Positions 18,551-26,079 of a stretch of DNA of 64,000 bases are shown here, one piece after another. The DNA is from Streptomyces alboniger. Lineage in GTDB: Bacteria; Actinomycetota; Actinomycetes; Streptomycetales; Streptomycetaceae. Below the pieces are notes generated by a model that was not told the DNA's origin, ran no database searches, and saw nothing but the letters and a program-made list of their open reading frames with translations. Each line of letters opens with the position of its first letter. Position 1 is the stretch's first letter. Position numbers and translations under genes: made by a program. Location: the NCBI RefSeq assembly GCF_008704395.1, contig NZ_CP023695.1:434001-498000 (forward strand), written 5' to 3'.

Positions 18551-19078
18551 TCAGCAGCCGCAGTCGTCCCCGCCGACGGGAGCCGTGAGCGCGTCCGGGG
18601 TGCGCCGCTCCGGGCCCTCCCAGGTCTCGAACGCGAAGCCCTCCCGCACCCAGTACTCGAAGCCGCCCAGCATCTCCTTGACCTGGAAGCCCAGTTGGGC
18701 GAGGGCGAGGGCCGCGCGGGTCGCGCCGTTGCAACCGGGCCCCCAGCAGTAGGTCACCACCGGCACCGACTTGTCGAGGAGCGCCTCGGCCTGTTCCAGG
18801 ATGAGCACGGTGGGTAGGTGGAGCGCACCCGGGACGTGGCCCTGGTCCCAGGACGCGGTGGAACGGGTGTCGATCACGACGAAGCCGGGGGCGCCGTCGG
18901 CGGCCAGCGCGGACGCCACGTCCGAGACATCGGCGTGGAAAGCGAGGCTCGCCCCGAAATAGGCGGCGGCCGCGGCCGGGGAGGCCGGCGGGACCCGCAG
19001 GACCGAATTCGTGGCGTCGGCGGTCGAGCCGGACGATACGGAGGTAGGGGCGCTGACCTGCGCTTTCGCGTTGTTCAT
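18551..19078 (-). CDS. Rhodanese-like domain protein
   Basis: A 175-residue single rhodanese domain. GFVVIDTRSTASWDQGHVPGALHLP is the conserved entry motif, and the active-site loop VVTYCWGPGCNGATRAA contains the catalytic Cys (YCWGPGCNG). The protein ends in a Cys-rich GGDDCGC tail, which could relay sulfur or bind a metal. Rhodaneses transfer sulfane sulfur or sense oxidants. The ATG at 19078 was chosen because the conserved domain starts soon after; an upstream ATG would add 32 residues overlapping the divergent promoter. It is divergent from an Lrp-type regulator, 94 bases apart, and is probably controlled by it. Confidence 0.87.
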   Translation of the reverse strand: MNNAKAQVSAPTSVSSGSTADATNSVLRVPPASPAAAAAYFGASLAFHADVSDVASALAADGAPGFVVIDTRSTASWDQGHVPGALHLPTVLILEQAEALLDKSVPVVTYCWGPGCNGATRAALALAQLGFQVKEMLGGFEYWVREGFAFETWEGPERRTPDALTAPVGGDDCGC

Positions 19079-19120
19079 GACAGAAAATCTATGCCTGCTG
19101 ACCGGAAGCCTGAAGCAGCG

Positions 19121-19152
19121 ATCCCCGGCATCCCTCTTGATCGGCCGGGGAT
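19121..19152. promoter_or_regulatory. Inverted repeat in rhodanese-Lrp divergent promoter
   Basis: ATCCCCGGC (19121-19129) and GCCGGGGAT (19144-19152) form a perfect 9-bp inverted repeat with a 14-base spacer, centred 20-50 bases upstream of the lrp-type start. Placement in a divergent promoter suggests an autoregulatory Lrp operator. Confidence 0.45.
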
Positions 19153-19172
19153 TTCCCTGTTTCCTCTCGGGC

Positions 19173-19619
19173 ATGACCGGTTATTCCACGGACGCCACCG
19201 ACTGGCGCATCCTCGACGTCCTCCAGCGCGAGGGCCGAGCCAGCTACGCCGAGCTGGCGCGCGCCGTCTCGATGTCCCCGAGCGCCGTCACCGAGCGCGT
19301 GCGGCGCCTGGAGGAAGCGGGGGTCATCCAGGGCTACGCGGCCGTGGTCGACCCGGAGCGGCTCGGTCTTCCCATCCTCGCGTTCGTCCGGCTGCGCTAT
19401 CCGACCGGGAACTACAAGCCGTTCCACGACCTGGTGGAGGCGACCCCGGAGATCCTGGAGGCGCACCACGTCACCGGCGACGACTGTTTCGTCATCAAGG
19501 TCGCCGCGCGTTCGATGAACCACCTGGAGGAGGTCTCGGGGCGGATCGGCGCGCTGGGGTCGGTGACGACGAGCGTCGTCTACTCCTCTCCCCTGACGAG
19601 GCGCCCGCTGGGGCGCTGA
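19173..19619 (+). CDS. Lrp/AsnC family transcriptional regulator
   Basis: A 148-residue regulator of normal family length. The N-terminal HTH runs through DWRILDVLQREGRASYAELARAVSMSPSAVTERVRRLEEAGVI in segments, and the C-terminal RAM (ACT-like) ligand domain is seen at PILAFVRLRY and HHVTGDDCFVIKVAA. Such proteins form octamers and respond to amino acids, often with autoregulation. The ATG at 19173 fits the family N-terminus. The divergent rhodanese gene suggests a sulfur amino acid such as cysteine as effector, which is inference only. Its 3' end overlaps the broken small zinc-ribbon gene on the other strand by about 40 bases. Confidence 0.9.
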   Translation: MTGYSTDATDWRILDVLQREGRASYAELARAVSMSPSAVTERVRRLEEAGVIQGYAAVVDPERLGLPILAFVRLRYPTGNYKPFHDLVEATPEILEAHHVTGDDCFVIKVAARSMNHLEEVSGRIGALGSVTTSVVYSSPLTRRPLGR

Positions 19620-19815
19620 GCTCCGCACCGGGCCGACGAGTGCTTGCGTCTGGGGTCCAACCGAAAGTCGGCGCAGTCGCGGTTCCGGCACGCGCCCGGG
19701 GGCCCCATACAGGAACGAAGACGCCGAGGGACTTGCGGCGGTGGACGGCGACCGGCACGGGATGCTTACAGGCCGGACACAGGTACGCTTCGGAGTTACG
19801 CATCCTTTTGACCAT
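19580..19815 (-). pseudogene. Small zinc-ribbon-like protein gene with internal frameshift
   Basis: From the ATG at 19815 one reads MVKRMRNSEAYLCPACKHPV and then HRRKSLGVFVPVWGPRA, which has a good CPAC knuckle. The frame then drifts into low-complexity sequence. In the neighbouring frame, beginning at TGCCGG near 19690, the sequence continues CRNRDCADFRLDPRRKHSS to a TAG at 19580-19582. Joined, the two halves give a compact four-cysteine protein of about 75 residues (CPAC ... CRNRDC), which looks like a zinc ribbon. The join requires a 2-base insertion (or 1-base loss) in the GGGCGCGTGCC stretch. It could be a real frameshift or a sequencing error. Function is unknown. Confidence 0.5.
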
Positions 19816-19878
19816 TTATTTACGATATGCCCGTTTCGACCTCCTGGAAAGTGCCCCTCCCGGCCCGCGCGGCGGGGG

Positions 19879-20892
19879 TCAAGCGTCCCGGTCCGGCGGC
19901 ACGGCGGGGGGCTCCGGATCGGTCCGTTCCGCGACGTCCGCCGGGGCGGGTCTTCTGAGGCTGAGCACCACGGAACCCGTCAGCACGACGACGATGACCG
20001 CGAGGCTGATCGGTGAGGGGATCTCCGGGATGCCCGGACTGATCAGCTTGTGGGATGCCTGGAGGATGAGCTTGACGCCGATGAAGGCGAGAATGATCGC
20101 CAGGCCCTTGCTCAGGTAGTGGAAGCGGTCCAGGAGGCCGGCGAGCATGAAGTAGAGGGCCCGTAGGCCGAGGATCGCGAACGCGTTGCTGGTGTAGACG
20201 ATGAAAGCATCATCGCTGACCGCGAGCACGGCGGGGACGCTGTCGACGGCGAAGATCAGGTCGGCGGCCTCGATCGCCGCGACCACCGCGAGCAGCGGAG
20301 TCGCCATCCTCCTGCCGGCCTCCTTGACGAAGAACTTCGCCCCGGCGTACTCGTCCCGTACGGGGATGAGTTTGCGGAGCATCCGCACGGCGAAGCTCTT
20401 GCCCGGGTCGAAGCTCTCGTCTTCGTCCTTGAGGAGTTTGTAGGTGCTGTAGAAGAGCACGGCCGCGAAGACGAAGAGCACCGCGGTGAAACGGCTGACC
20501 ACGGCCACGCCGAGGGAGAGGAAGATCCCCCGGAAGACGAGCGCTCCGATGACACCGAAGAACAGCACGCGGTGCTGGTACGCGCGGGGCACCTTGAAGT
20601 AGGCGAAGATCACGGCGAAGACGAAGAGGTTGTCGACCGAGAGGCTCTTCTCCAGCAGCCACGCCGTCGTGTACTCGGTGCCGGCGGTCGAGCCGAGGAC
20701 GAGGAATACGACAGCGCCGAAGATCAGGGCGAGGCTCACCCACAGGCCGCTCCAGGCGGCGGCTTCCTTGAAACCGATGACATGCGCGGTGCGGTGGGCC
20801 AGCAGATCCACCACCAACGACACGACCACCGTCGCGGCGAACGCCGCCCACAGCCAGAGCGGGACCTCAAGCACGCCGAGCACCCCGACCAT
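19879..20892 (-). CDS. TerC family integral membrane protein
   Basis: A protein of about 337 residues with eight or nine hydrophobic segments. The family signatures EKSLSVDNLFVFAVIFAYF and VAAIEAADLIFAVDSVPAVLAV are present; their acidic residues lie inside the membrane and bind metal. TerC/Alx-type proteins export Mn2+ (or help metalate secreted proteins) and are linked with tellurite resistance. The start is uncertain: ATG 20892 (MVGVLGVLEVPLWLW) begins at the first helix, but the frame is open upstream through a Ser/Ala/Gly repeat. I did not recognise a yybP-ykoY Mn riboswitch upstream. The terB and terD genes at 42.7 and 44.7 kb are not linked to it. Confidence 0.85.
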   Translation of the reverse strand: MVGVLGVLEVPLWLWAAFAATVVVSLVVDLLAHRTAHVIGFKEAAAWSGLWVSLALIFGAVVFLVLGSTAGTEYTTAWLLEKSLSVDNLFVFAVIFAYFKVPRAYQHRVLFFGVIGALVFRGIFLSLGVAVVSRFTAVLFVFAAVLFYSTYKLLKDEDESFDPGKSFAVRMLRKLIPVRDEYAGAKFFVKEAGRRMATPLLAVVAAIEAADLIFAVDSVPAVLAVSDDAFIVYTSNAFAILGLRALYFMLAGLLDRFHYLSKGLAIILAFIGVKLILQASHKLISPGIPEIPSPISLAVIVVVLTGSVVLSLRRPAPADVAERTDPEPPAVPPDRDA

Positions 20893-20915
20893 GGCCCGCG
20901 CGACGTACGCGGACT

Positions 20916-20951
20916 CCGATGCCGACCCCGATGCCGACCCCGATGCCGACT
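20916..20951. repeat. Three tandem 12-bp repeats upstream of terC-type gene
   Basis: CCGATGCCGACC occurs at 20916-20927 and 20928-20939, and again with one terminal mismatch at 20940-20951. On the coding strand it lies immediately upstream of the chosen TerC start. If translated from an upstream start it would encode a repeating Gly-Ser-Ala-Ser peptide. Copy number could vary by slippage. Confidence 0.8.
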
Positions 20952-21045
20952 CCCATAAGGGAAGTGTCCGGCATTTCGCCCCCGGCGGCATGTGGAGCGG
21001 CGCATCAATTTCGTACAGGACTGCACGGCGACGTCGTAGCACTAT

Positions 21046-21083
21046 GTGATCAATAATCACGGGGTGCCGGTCACCATGACCGG
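21046..21083. promoter_or_regulatory. Two small palindromes upstream of terC-type gene and broken EamA gene
   Basis: GTGATCAATAATCAC (21046-21060; 5-bp arms) and CCGGTCACCATGACCGG (21067-21083; perfect 7-bp arms, 3-base centre) lie side by side between the leftward TerC gene and the rightward EamA remnant. Both have the size of dimeric repressor sites. They may once have served the AraC/EamA locus or may control terC. Confidence 0.4.
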
Positions 21084-21124
21084 AGTGAAGAGTCAACGCC
21101 GCATGAAACAACGGGGTCTTCGCG

Positions 21125-21784
21125 GTGACACGGTCGCTCCCGGGCACCACGCTGCTGCTCGGGGCTTCGGTCGCCCTCTACCAGGGGTGCTACTTCAGCG
21201 GGATAAGTCGGCTCGGTGTCTCCATGGGCTCGATCGTCACGGTGGCCACGGTGCCTGTTGCCACCGGCATCGTCGCCTATCTGCTCCGCAAGGAGAAGCC
21301 CGTCGGCCGCTGGTACGTGGCGACCGCCCTGGCCATCGCCGGCCTGCTCGCGTCGAGCGGTGCGGTGGGAGAGACCAGAGCCGACCTGCTGGGGTTCATG
21401 TGCCTGACCGCCGGAAGCAGCGTGTCTCCGTACACGGTGCTCAGCCGCCAACTGCTCGACGCGGGCGCTCCGGTCACCGAAGTCACGACGATAGCCGTCG
21501 CCTTGTCCGGTGTGCTGCTCCTGCTCAACGCCAGAGGACTGCAGACGGTGTCGGCGACCGCCGTGGCCACGCTCAACCTCGCGGAACCTCTGGCCGCTGT
21601 GATCCTGGCTTTCGTCGTGTTGCACGAACGGCCCTCGGCGGCGCAGGTGGCCGGGGCCGCGGCGATCTTCGTGGGGCTGCTCCTGCTGAGCCGGCAGCCG
21701 CGGCGTGAGACTGCTGACGACAACTGCGGCGACCGTGTACTGGAGGAAGTGGCGTCAGGTGCTCCCGCACGACCAAGGGGCTGA
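21125..21784 (+). pseudogene. Truncated EamA/DMT transporter remnant
   Basis: From the GTG at 21125 the frame is open for 219 residues and resembles the middle of an EamA protein (SVALYQGCYFSGISRLGVSM; YVATALAIAGLLAS). Intact members have about 300 residues and ten helices. Here the first two helices (about 60-70 residues) are missing. In addition VTTIAVALSGVLLLL joins directly to NARGLQTVSATAVATLNLAEP, losing about 35-50 residues that normally span helices 7-8. The C-terminal ARGL...LAEP region and last helix are intact. Two large deletions make transport unlikely. It lies next to a broken AraC gene, a common pairing with EamA exporters. Confidence 0.7.
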
Positions 21785-21807
21785 AGACCCTGGCTAGCCT
21801 GGGACGT

Positions 21808-22514
21808 ATGTCCCCGACCTTTGCATCGACCAAGCCGGAGGGCGGGCAGCGCCGTGTGGACCGGCGGTCCTCTGGCGCCCGCCCGTGACAGGTATCGAGG
21901 TGCTGCACGCGTCGTTCCGCCGGCACCGGTATGCCCGTCATGCCCACGAGGGCATGACGCTCGCCCTGGTCGACTCGGGAGCCGCCACCTTAGAGTGCGC
22001 CGGCAACTAGCACGTGGTGCCCGCCGGGAGCGCGTTCATGATCAGGCCGGGCGAGCCCCACACCGGAAGTTCGGCCGGTCCCGAGGGCTACCGGTACCGC
22101 GTGCTGTACATCGATCTTGGCGTCGTGGGGGATCTGCTCGGCTCGCCGACCGCAGCATCCCGCTTACCGGGCAGCGAGAGATTTCAGAGCACGTGGCTGG
22201 TGCGTCTGCGGGCCCATGTCAGTGAGGACACCTCGCTCAAGAAACTCGCCCAGGTCTGCGAGATCAGCGTGCATCACCTCGTACGCTCCTTCTCCGCCTC
22301 GATGGGCATGCCGCCGCACGCCTACCAGACGCAGTTGAGGGTCTGGCGGGCGCGGACGCTGCTGTTCAGCGGAGTGCAGCCTGCCGAGGTGGCCCTCCGG
22401 ACCGGTTTCTACGACGAGGCGCACTTCACTCGCGTCTCCAAACGCACACGGGCCCTCGGGCAGTTCCTGTCCGGCGACCTCGGCCCATCAGGAGTTCGCG
22501 AGAGGCGCGGCTGA
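21808..22514 (+). pseudogene. AraC-family regulator, nonsense-mutated and deleted
   Basis: Continuous AraC-like sequence in one frame runs from VLWRPPVTGIEVLHASFRR (about 21865) through GAATLECAGN to an in-frame TAG at 22008-22010. It resumes immediately with HVVPAGSAFMIRPGEPHTG, the conserved cupin strand of AraC sensor domains. About 70 residues between the cupin and the HTH are missing. The C-terminal double HTH is recognisable (SLKKLAQVCEISVHHLVRSF; LRTGFYDEAHFTRVSKR) but lacks the FGVTP-like end of helix 6 and runs past the normal terminus. An ATG at 21808 starts a short peptide in another frame, suggesting a further shift. It is a multiply disabled gene. Confidence 0.8.
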
Positions 22515-22677
22515 CGGCGAGCGGATGGTCTGGGCCACGCATGTTTTCAACACGAATAGTTTGCTCATGCTCTCCCTCGGGTTTCTGCCGGGGGCACGGG
22601 CCTGTCAGAGGTGTGTGTGTCTCCCCCAACGCCGTGCGGCTCTGTGCGGCTCTGTGCTGGCAAGCGTGTTGAAGGGG

Positions 22678-23283
22678 TCACACCTCCTTCTCGTGTCCAT
22701 GACGTCGAAGGGCCCGGGAGTACGTGCCGCACAGCCACGCCATGGACTCGCGGAACGACAGGTCGCCGGTGTCGTGACCGAAGACCTGGGTGGTGAAGCC
22801 GATGCGTTCCACGGCCCGGTGTGCCTCCGCGGCCCGCTCCGGCGGGTAGATCTCGGCGGGGTCCCCGACGGCGATGTGCTGCATGGGGACCCGATCGCCT
22901 TCCAGGAGGCGCGTGCCCACGTGCACGATGGCGCCGATGGCGACGAGCACTCCGTCGTCCAGGTGCGCTCCGTTGAACACGCTGCTGTGCGTGGCGATCA
23001 TGCACTCGCCCCCGATGCGAGCACCGGTGATGTGTGTGCCGGGCCCGATCATCGTCCGCTCCCCGATGACCGCGGGATGGGATCCGGCGCCGCGCACGAC
23101 CGCGTTCTCCATGACGATGCTCTCGGCACCGATCTCGACGGATGCGGATTCCGCGGTGATGACGGCACCGTCGAGGACCACGGCACCGGGGCCGATGGTG
23201 ACGGCGCCGGAGACGACTGCGGTGGGTGCTACCCGGGCTTCGGGGTGGACCGTGGGGCTATGGCCACGGAGCTGCCGTAACAT
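22678..23283 (-). CDS. Hexapeptide-repeat (gamma carbonic anhydrase-like) protein
   Basis: A 201-residue left-handed beta-helix protein. Hexapeptide repeats are evident: PEARVAPTAVVSGAVTIGPG, VVLDGAVITAES, VVRGAG, TMIGPGTHITG, ARIGGECMIATHSSVFNGAH and VLVAIGAIVHVGT. The family trimerises, and some members bind zinc between subunits through three His; candidate His residues are in THITG, ATHSSV and GAH. The C-terminal roughly 50 residues are helical. AAGGAAG lies 6 bases before the ATG at 23283. It is the only intact gene in a decayed stretch. Carbonic anhydrase, acyltransferase and chaperone roles are all possible; catalysis is not established. Confidence 0.8.
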   Translation of the reverse strand: MLRQLRGHSPTVHPEARVAPTAVVSGAVTIGPGAVVLDGAVITAESASVEIGAESIVMENAVVRGAGSHPAVIGERTMIGPGTHITGARIGGECMIATHSSVFNGAHLDDGVLVAIGAIVHVGTRLLEGDRVPMQHIAVGDPAEIYPPERAAEAHRAVERIGFTTQVFGHDTGDLSFRESMAWLCGTYSRALRRHGHEKEV

Positions 23284-23356
23284 GACTACTTCCTTTGCTC
23301 TCCGTGCTGCTTGCGCTGTGGACCGTCCCGGCGTGGACCGTCCCCGTGTGAACGCG

Positions 23357-24183
23357 TCAGGCTACGGGAATGGAGTGCGGGAAGCGGAAGACGTTGTCGG
23401 GGTCGAACCGTGCCTTCACCTGAGTGAGACGCTCGAAGTTGGCTCCGTGGTAGGCACGTTGCCACTCCGGAGTCTCCGGATCGGGGAAGTTCGGGTAGAC
23501 GGTGCCGCCTCCCAGGGGTGAACCGACCCCCAGGACCGGGTCACCCAGGTGTGCGCCGCGTGCTTGTCGTGACCGGAAGCCTCCCCGTCGACGAGTACGG
23601 CGTGCTTGAGCGAGTACGGCTGGTCACGGTGGACCAGCCGTTCGACCGCCTCGGCGGGAAGCGGACGGCTGAAGAACTCGGACTTGGTGAAGCGGTGCCC
23701 CTGCCCGCTCGACCGGCCCCTGCGGGGTCGGGACGACCTCGTTGGCGGCGCTGAGCAGCCCGGCCTGGAAGTCGGCCGTCTCGCGGTACGACAGTTCCTT
23801 GCACGAGGTGCTGCGCGGCACGGCGCCGACCCGTTCCACCAACTGCTCAAGGAGGCGCAGATCCGCCGCCGAGCGTGGTGCCGCCGATGCCGACGCTGGG
23901 GCAGGAGCCGGACGGGGCCGTCACGCCGTGCTCCTGCAAGGCCCGCGAGAGCGCGCCGATACGCGCGTCCCGGCTCCGACTCTCGCCGTTTCGCCGTCGA
24001 CGCGCACGTCGTCCGTCGGCGTCACATCGACGATCACGCCGTCCGTGGACGAATTCCCGGCGAAGCAGTGGCCACCGCTGCGTATGGCTTGCGGACCCAC
24101 TCGTACTGCTCATCGCCCGGGACCACCAACTGACCGTCGAGACTCGGGCTCAGGAGTTTCCAATTGACCTCTATGCCGAACAC
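23357..24183 (-). pseudogene. Berberine-bridge-type FAD oxidoreductase remnant
   Basis: Fragments of one oxidoreductase lie in order on the minus strand but in different frames. From GTG 24183 come KLLSPSLDGQLVVPGDEQY and VRKPYAAVATASPG (N-terminus). Then come VIVDVTPTDDVRVDGETARV and GALSRALQEHGVTAPSGSC followed by PSVGIGGTTLGGG (FAD-binding p-cresol methylhydroxylase fold). Next is QAGLLSAANEVVPTPQGPV. The BBE-domain C-terminus reads GGGTVYPNFPDPETPEWQRA and FERLTQVKARFDPDNVFRFP with its stop at 23357-23359. An intact enzyme would be about 450-480 residues, but this span could code for only about 275. The FAD-attachment His region (GGGHSxxG) is lost. Several deletions and shifts disable it. 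Confidence 0.75.
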
Positions 24184-24403
24184 CCCCGTGTGGACGTACG
24201 CACGCCTCAGACCGTGTTCCCAGCATGACTGCCAGGTCCACCGCACTGCGGACGACGTACATTCGTGCGAGATGCCGGGGTGGGTCAATTGGCCGAACCC
24301 CAACGGTAGTTGGGCATGATCAGTTCGGTGGCAGGGGCCCGGATCACCGGAAGCCCGCCATAACCGAGCGGGTCGATGCAGCGGTCGAACAGGGCTCATG
24401 CTG

Positions 24404-25261
24404 TCAGTCGGTGGCCAGTCCGCTGCGGAGCTTGGCGACGATCCTGCTGATGAGGCGGGAGACGTGCATCTGCGAGCAGCCCAGGATCTCGCCGATCTGC
24501 GCCTGGGACTTCTCCTCGACGAAGCGCAGGTGGATGACCTGGCGGTCGCGGTCGTCCAGCTCGGCGATGAGGGGGGCCAGGGCGTGGAAGTTGTCCACCA
24601 GCTCGAAGCGGTCCTCCTCCACTCCGACGAAGTCGGCCAGGGCCGTGTCGGATTCATCGTCCTTTCCGCCGATGGCGGCGTCCAACGAGACAGAGGCATA
24701 GCCGTTGGACGCCCGCTGCGCTTCGGAGACCTCGGCCGGCGTCAGCTGCATCAGCTCGGCGAGTTCCGCCGTCGAGGGCCAGCGGCCCAGCCGCGTGCGC
24801 AGCTCCTCGGTCGCCTTCGACAGTTCGATGCGGGCTTCCTGTAGACGGCGCGGCACGTGGACGGCCCAGCTGGTGTCGCGGAAGAACCGTTTGATCTCAC
24901 CGGTGATGTAAGGCACGGCGAACGAGGTGAACTCCACCTCGCGGCTCAGCTCGAACCGGTCGATCGCCTTGATCAGCCCGATCGTGCCGACCTGGACGAT
25001 GTCCTCCATCTCCTGCGCACCACGGTGCTTGAAACGCGAGGCCGCGTACTGCACCAGGGACAGATTCATCTCGATCAGGCAGTTGCGCACGTACTGGTAC
25101 TCGTGCGTGCCCTCCTCCAGCTCGCCCAGCCGGTCGAAGAACCGCTTGGAGATCGCCCGAGCGTCCTTGGGCGCGACCGATGCCGGATCCACGTACGCAC
25201 GCTCATCAGCCTTCTCCGCAGCGCGCGCCTGCACCTGCTCTTCGAATGCCACCGTGATCAT
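24404..25261 (-). CDS. RNA polymerase sigma factor, SigB/SigF/SigG (sigma-B) family
   Basis: A 285-residue group 3 sigma factor. Region 2 reads LVQYAASRFKHRGAQEMEDIVQVGTIGLIKAIDRFE in pieces, followed by FTSFAVPYITGEIKRFFRDT. Region 3 is WAVHVPRRLQEARIELSKA. Region 4 is LDDRDRQVIHLRFVEEKSQAQIGEILGCSQMHVSRLISRI. Streptomycete members govern stress and differentiation and are held by RsbW-like anti-sigma kinases. The ATG at 25261 gives MITVAFEEQV, the expected length, with GAGGGA upstream. An RsbW-like kinase gene lies 114 bases upstream on the same strand, so the pair is probably functionally linked. The exact paralogue (SigB, SigF, SigK, SigN etc.) cannot be assigned by eye. Confidence 0.92.
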   Translation of the reverse strand: MITVAFEEQVQARAAEKADERAYVDPASVAPKDARAISKRFFDRLGELEEGTHEYQYVRNCLIEMNLSLVQYAASRFKHRGAQEMEDIVQVGTIGLIKAIDRFELSREVEFTSFAVPYITGEIKRFFRDTSWAVHVPRRLQEARIELSKATEELRTRLGRWPSTAELAELMQLTPAEVSEAQRASNGYASVSLDAAIGGKDDESDTALADFVGVEEDRFELVDNFHALAPLIAELDDRDRQVIHLRFVEEKSQAQIGEILGCSQMHVSRLISRIVAKLRSGLATD

Positions 25262-25375
25262 GCGTCGTCCCGTTCCCTCTCGGATTGCTGCGTGCCGCCC
25301 TCTGCGGGCATCGTCTGCCCTGCTTCCCACACCTCACACATAAAAAGTCGTCCGAATGCCGAACTTTCGGCGCAA

Positions 25376-25813
25376 TCACCAAGGGAGGAAGGCGTGCACG
25401 GTCTTGCCCTCCTCTTCCGGCACGGTGATGGTCTGCTCGGCGAGGGCGTTGATCAGGTGCCACCCAATGCCGCCGCACCCCGTGAGATCGGCGAAACGGG
25501 GCTTCGGCGCCGTGGGGTTGGTATCGGTCAGGGCGATCTCGACGGTGTCGGCCACTGCGCACAGGCGGAGGCTGAACGGTCCGGGTGCGTAGGTGAAGGC
25601 GTTGGAGGCCAGCTCGGTGACCGCCAGCAGCACATCGTCGTGCGCCTCCGGTGAGGACTGCGGCTTCACACACGCCAGACCACGAAGGAAGACGGCCGCG
25701 CACTCGCGCGCCTCCGTCACGTCGCTCAGTTCACCCTCGAAATTCCAGGTCTGTTCGACGGCCAAGATGTTCAGGCCGGCTTCGCCTTGCAGGTGCTTGC
25801 GTTCGGCGTCCAT
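25376..25813 (-). CDS. RsbW-like ATP-binding protein (HATPase_c_2)
   Basis: A 145-residue GHKL ATPase domain protein. The N-box is VTELASNAFTYAPG, the G1-type Asp is in ALTDTNP, and the glycine-rich lid is GCGGIGWHLINALAE. Such proteins act as serine kinases and anti-sigma factors for sigma-B-type factors, binding sigma or phosphorylating an STAS antagonist. The gene is on the same strand as and 114 bases upstream of the sigma gene, which supports an anti-sigma role. The ATG at 25813 has GGGAG about 6 bases upstream. No STAS antagonist gene adjoins. Streptomycetes carry dozens of orphan paralogues, so partnership is inferred. Confidence 0.82.
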   Translation of the reverse strand: MDAERKHLQGEAGLNILAVEQTWNFEGELSDVTEARECAAVFLRGLACVKPQSSPEAHDDVLLAVTELASNAFTYAPGPFSLRLCAVADTVEIALTDTNPTAPKPRFADLTGCGGIGWHLINALAEQTITVPEEEGKTVHAFLPW

Positions 25814-25907
25814 GGCACTCTCCCTTTCGCTCTCGGATCTCCGGAGGGCTGCCATGCGGGTTTCCCGACCTCTGAGCGATCATGTCCGTCGTAGTTGTCC
25901 AGCTGTC

Positions 25908-25941
25908 GGGACCAAAGTCCCTCGCGAGGGTCTTTGGTCCC
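25908..25941. promoter_or_regulatory. 34-bp near-perfect palindrome in divergent intergenic region
   Basis: The left half GGGACCAAAGTCCCTCG (25908-25924) pairs with the right half at 25925-25941 in 16 of 17 positions; the only mismatch is T25918 with T25931. It lies between the leftward RsbW-like gene (start 25813) and the rightward secreted-protein gene (start 26080). A terminator there would serve no visible gene, so a large operator or a terminator of an unseen transcript is possible. The remaining 266 bases of the gap hold no other obvious feature. Confidence 0.7.
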
Positions 25942-26079
25942 ATTTCTTATGTAGATCCGATAAACACCGTTCATGTCGGCTGCGGCATATGACACAGTCC
26001 TTCAAGATCATCTCGGCGCGGGAGCTTCCACCCGGCTTCGCGCGCCGACGCATAGGAAACGTCGTACCGGAAGGGCATC

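Noticed and set aside
20893..21140. Possible yybP-ykoY manganese riboswitch ahead of the terC-type gene
   Set aside because: I could not find the conserved core of that riboswitch on the minus strand; only palindromes and the 12-bp repeat are visible.
22634..22653. Tandem GTGCGGCTCT repeat as a functional element
   Set aside because: Only two copies, with no relation to a gene start or dyad; probably chance duplication in decayed sequence.
24300..24313. CCAACGGTAGTTGG dyad as a terminator
   Set aside because: A 5-bp stem is too weak, and it lies within apparently decayed coding sequence.
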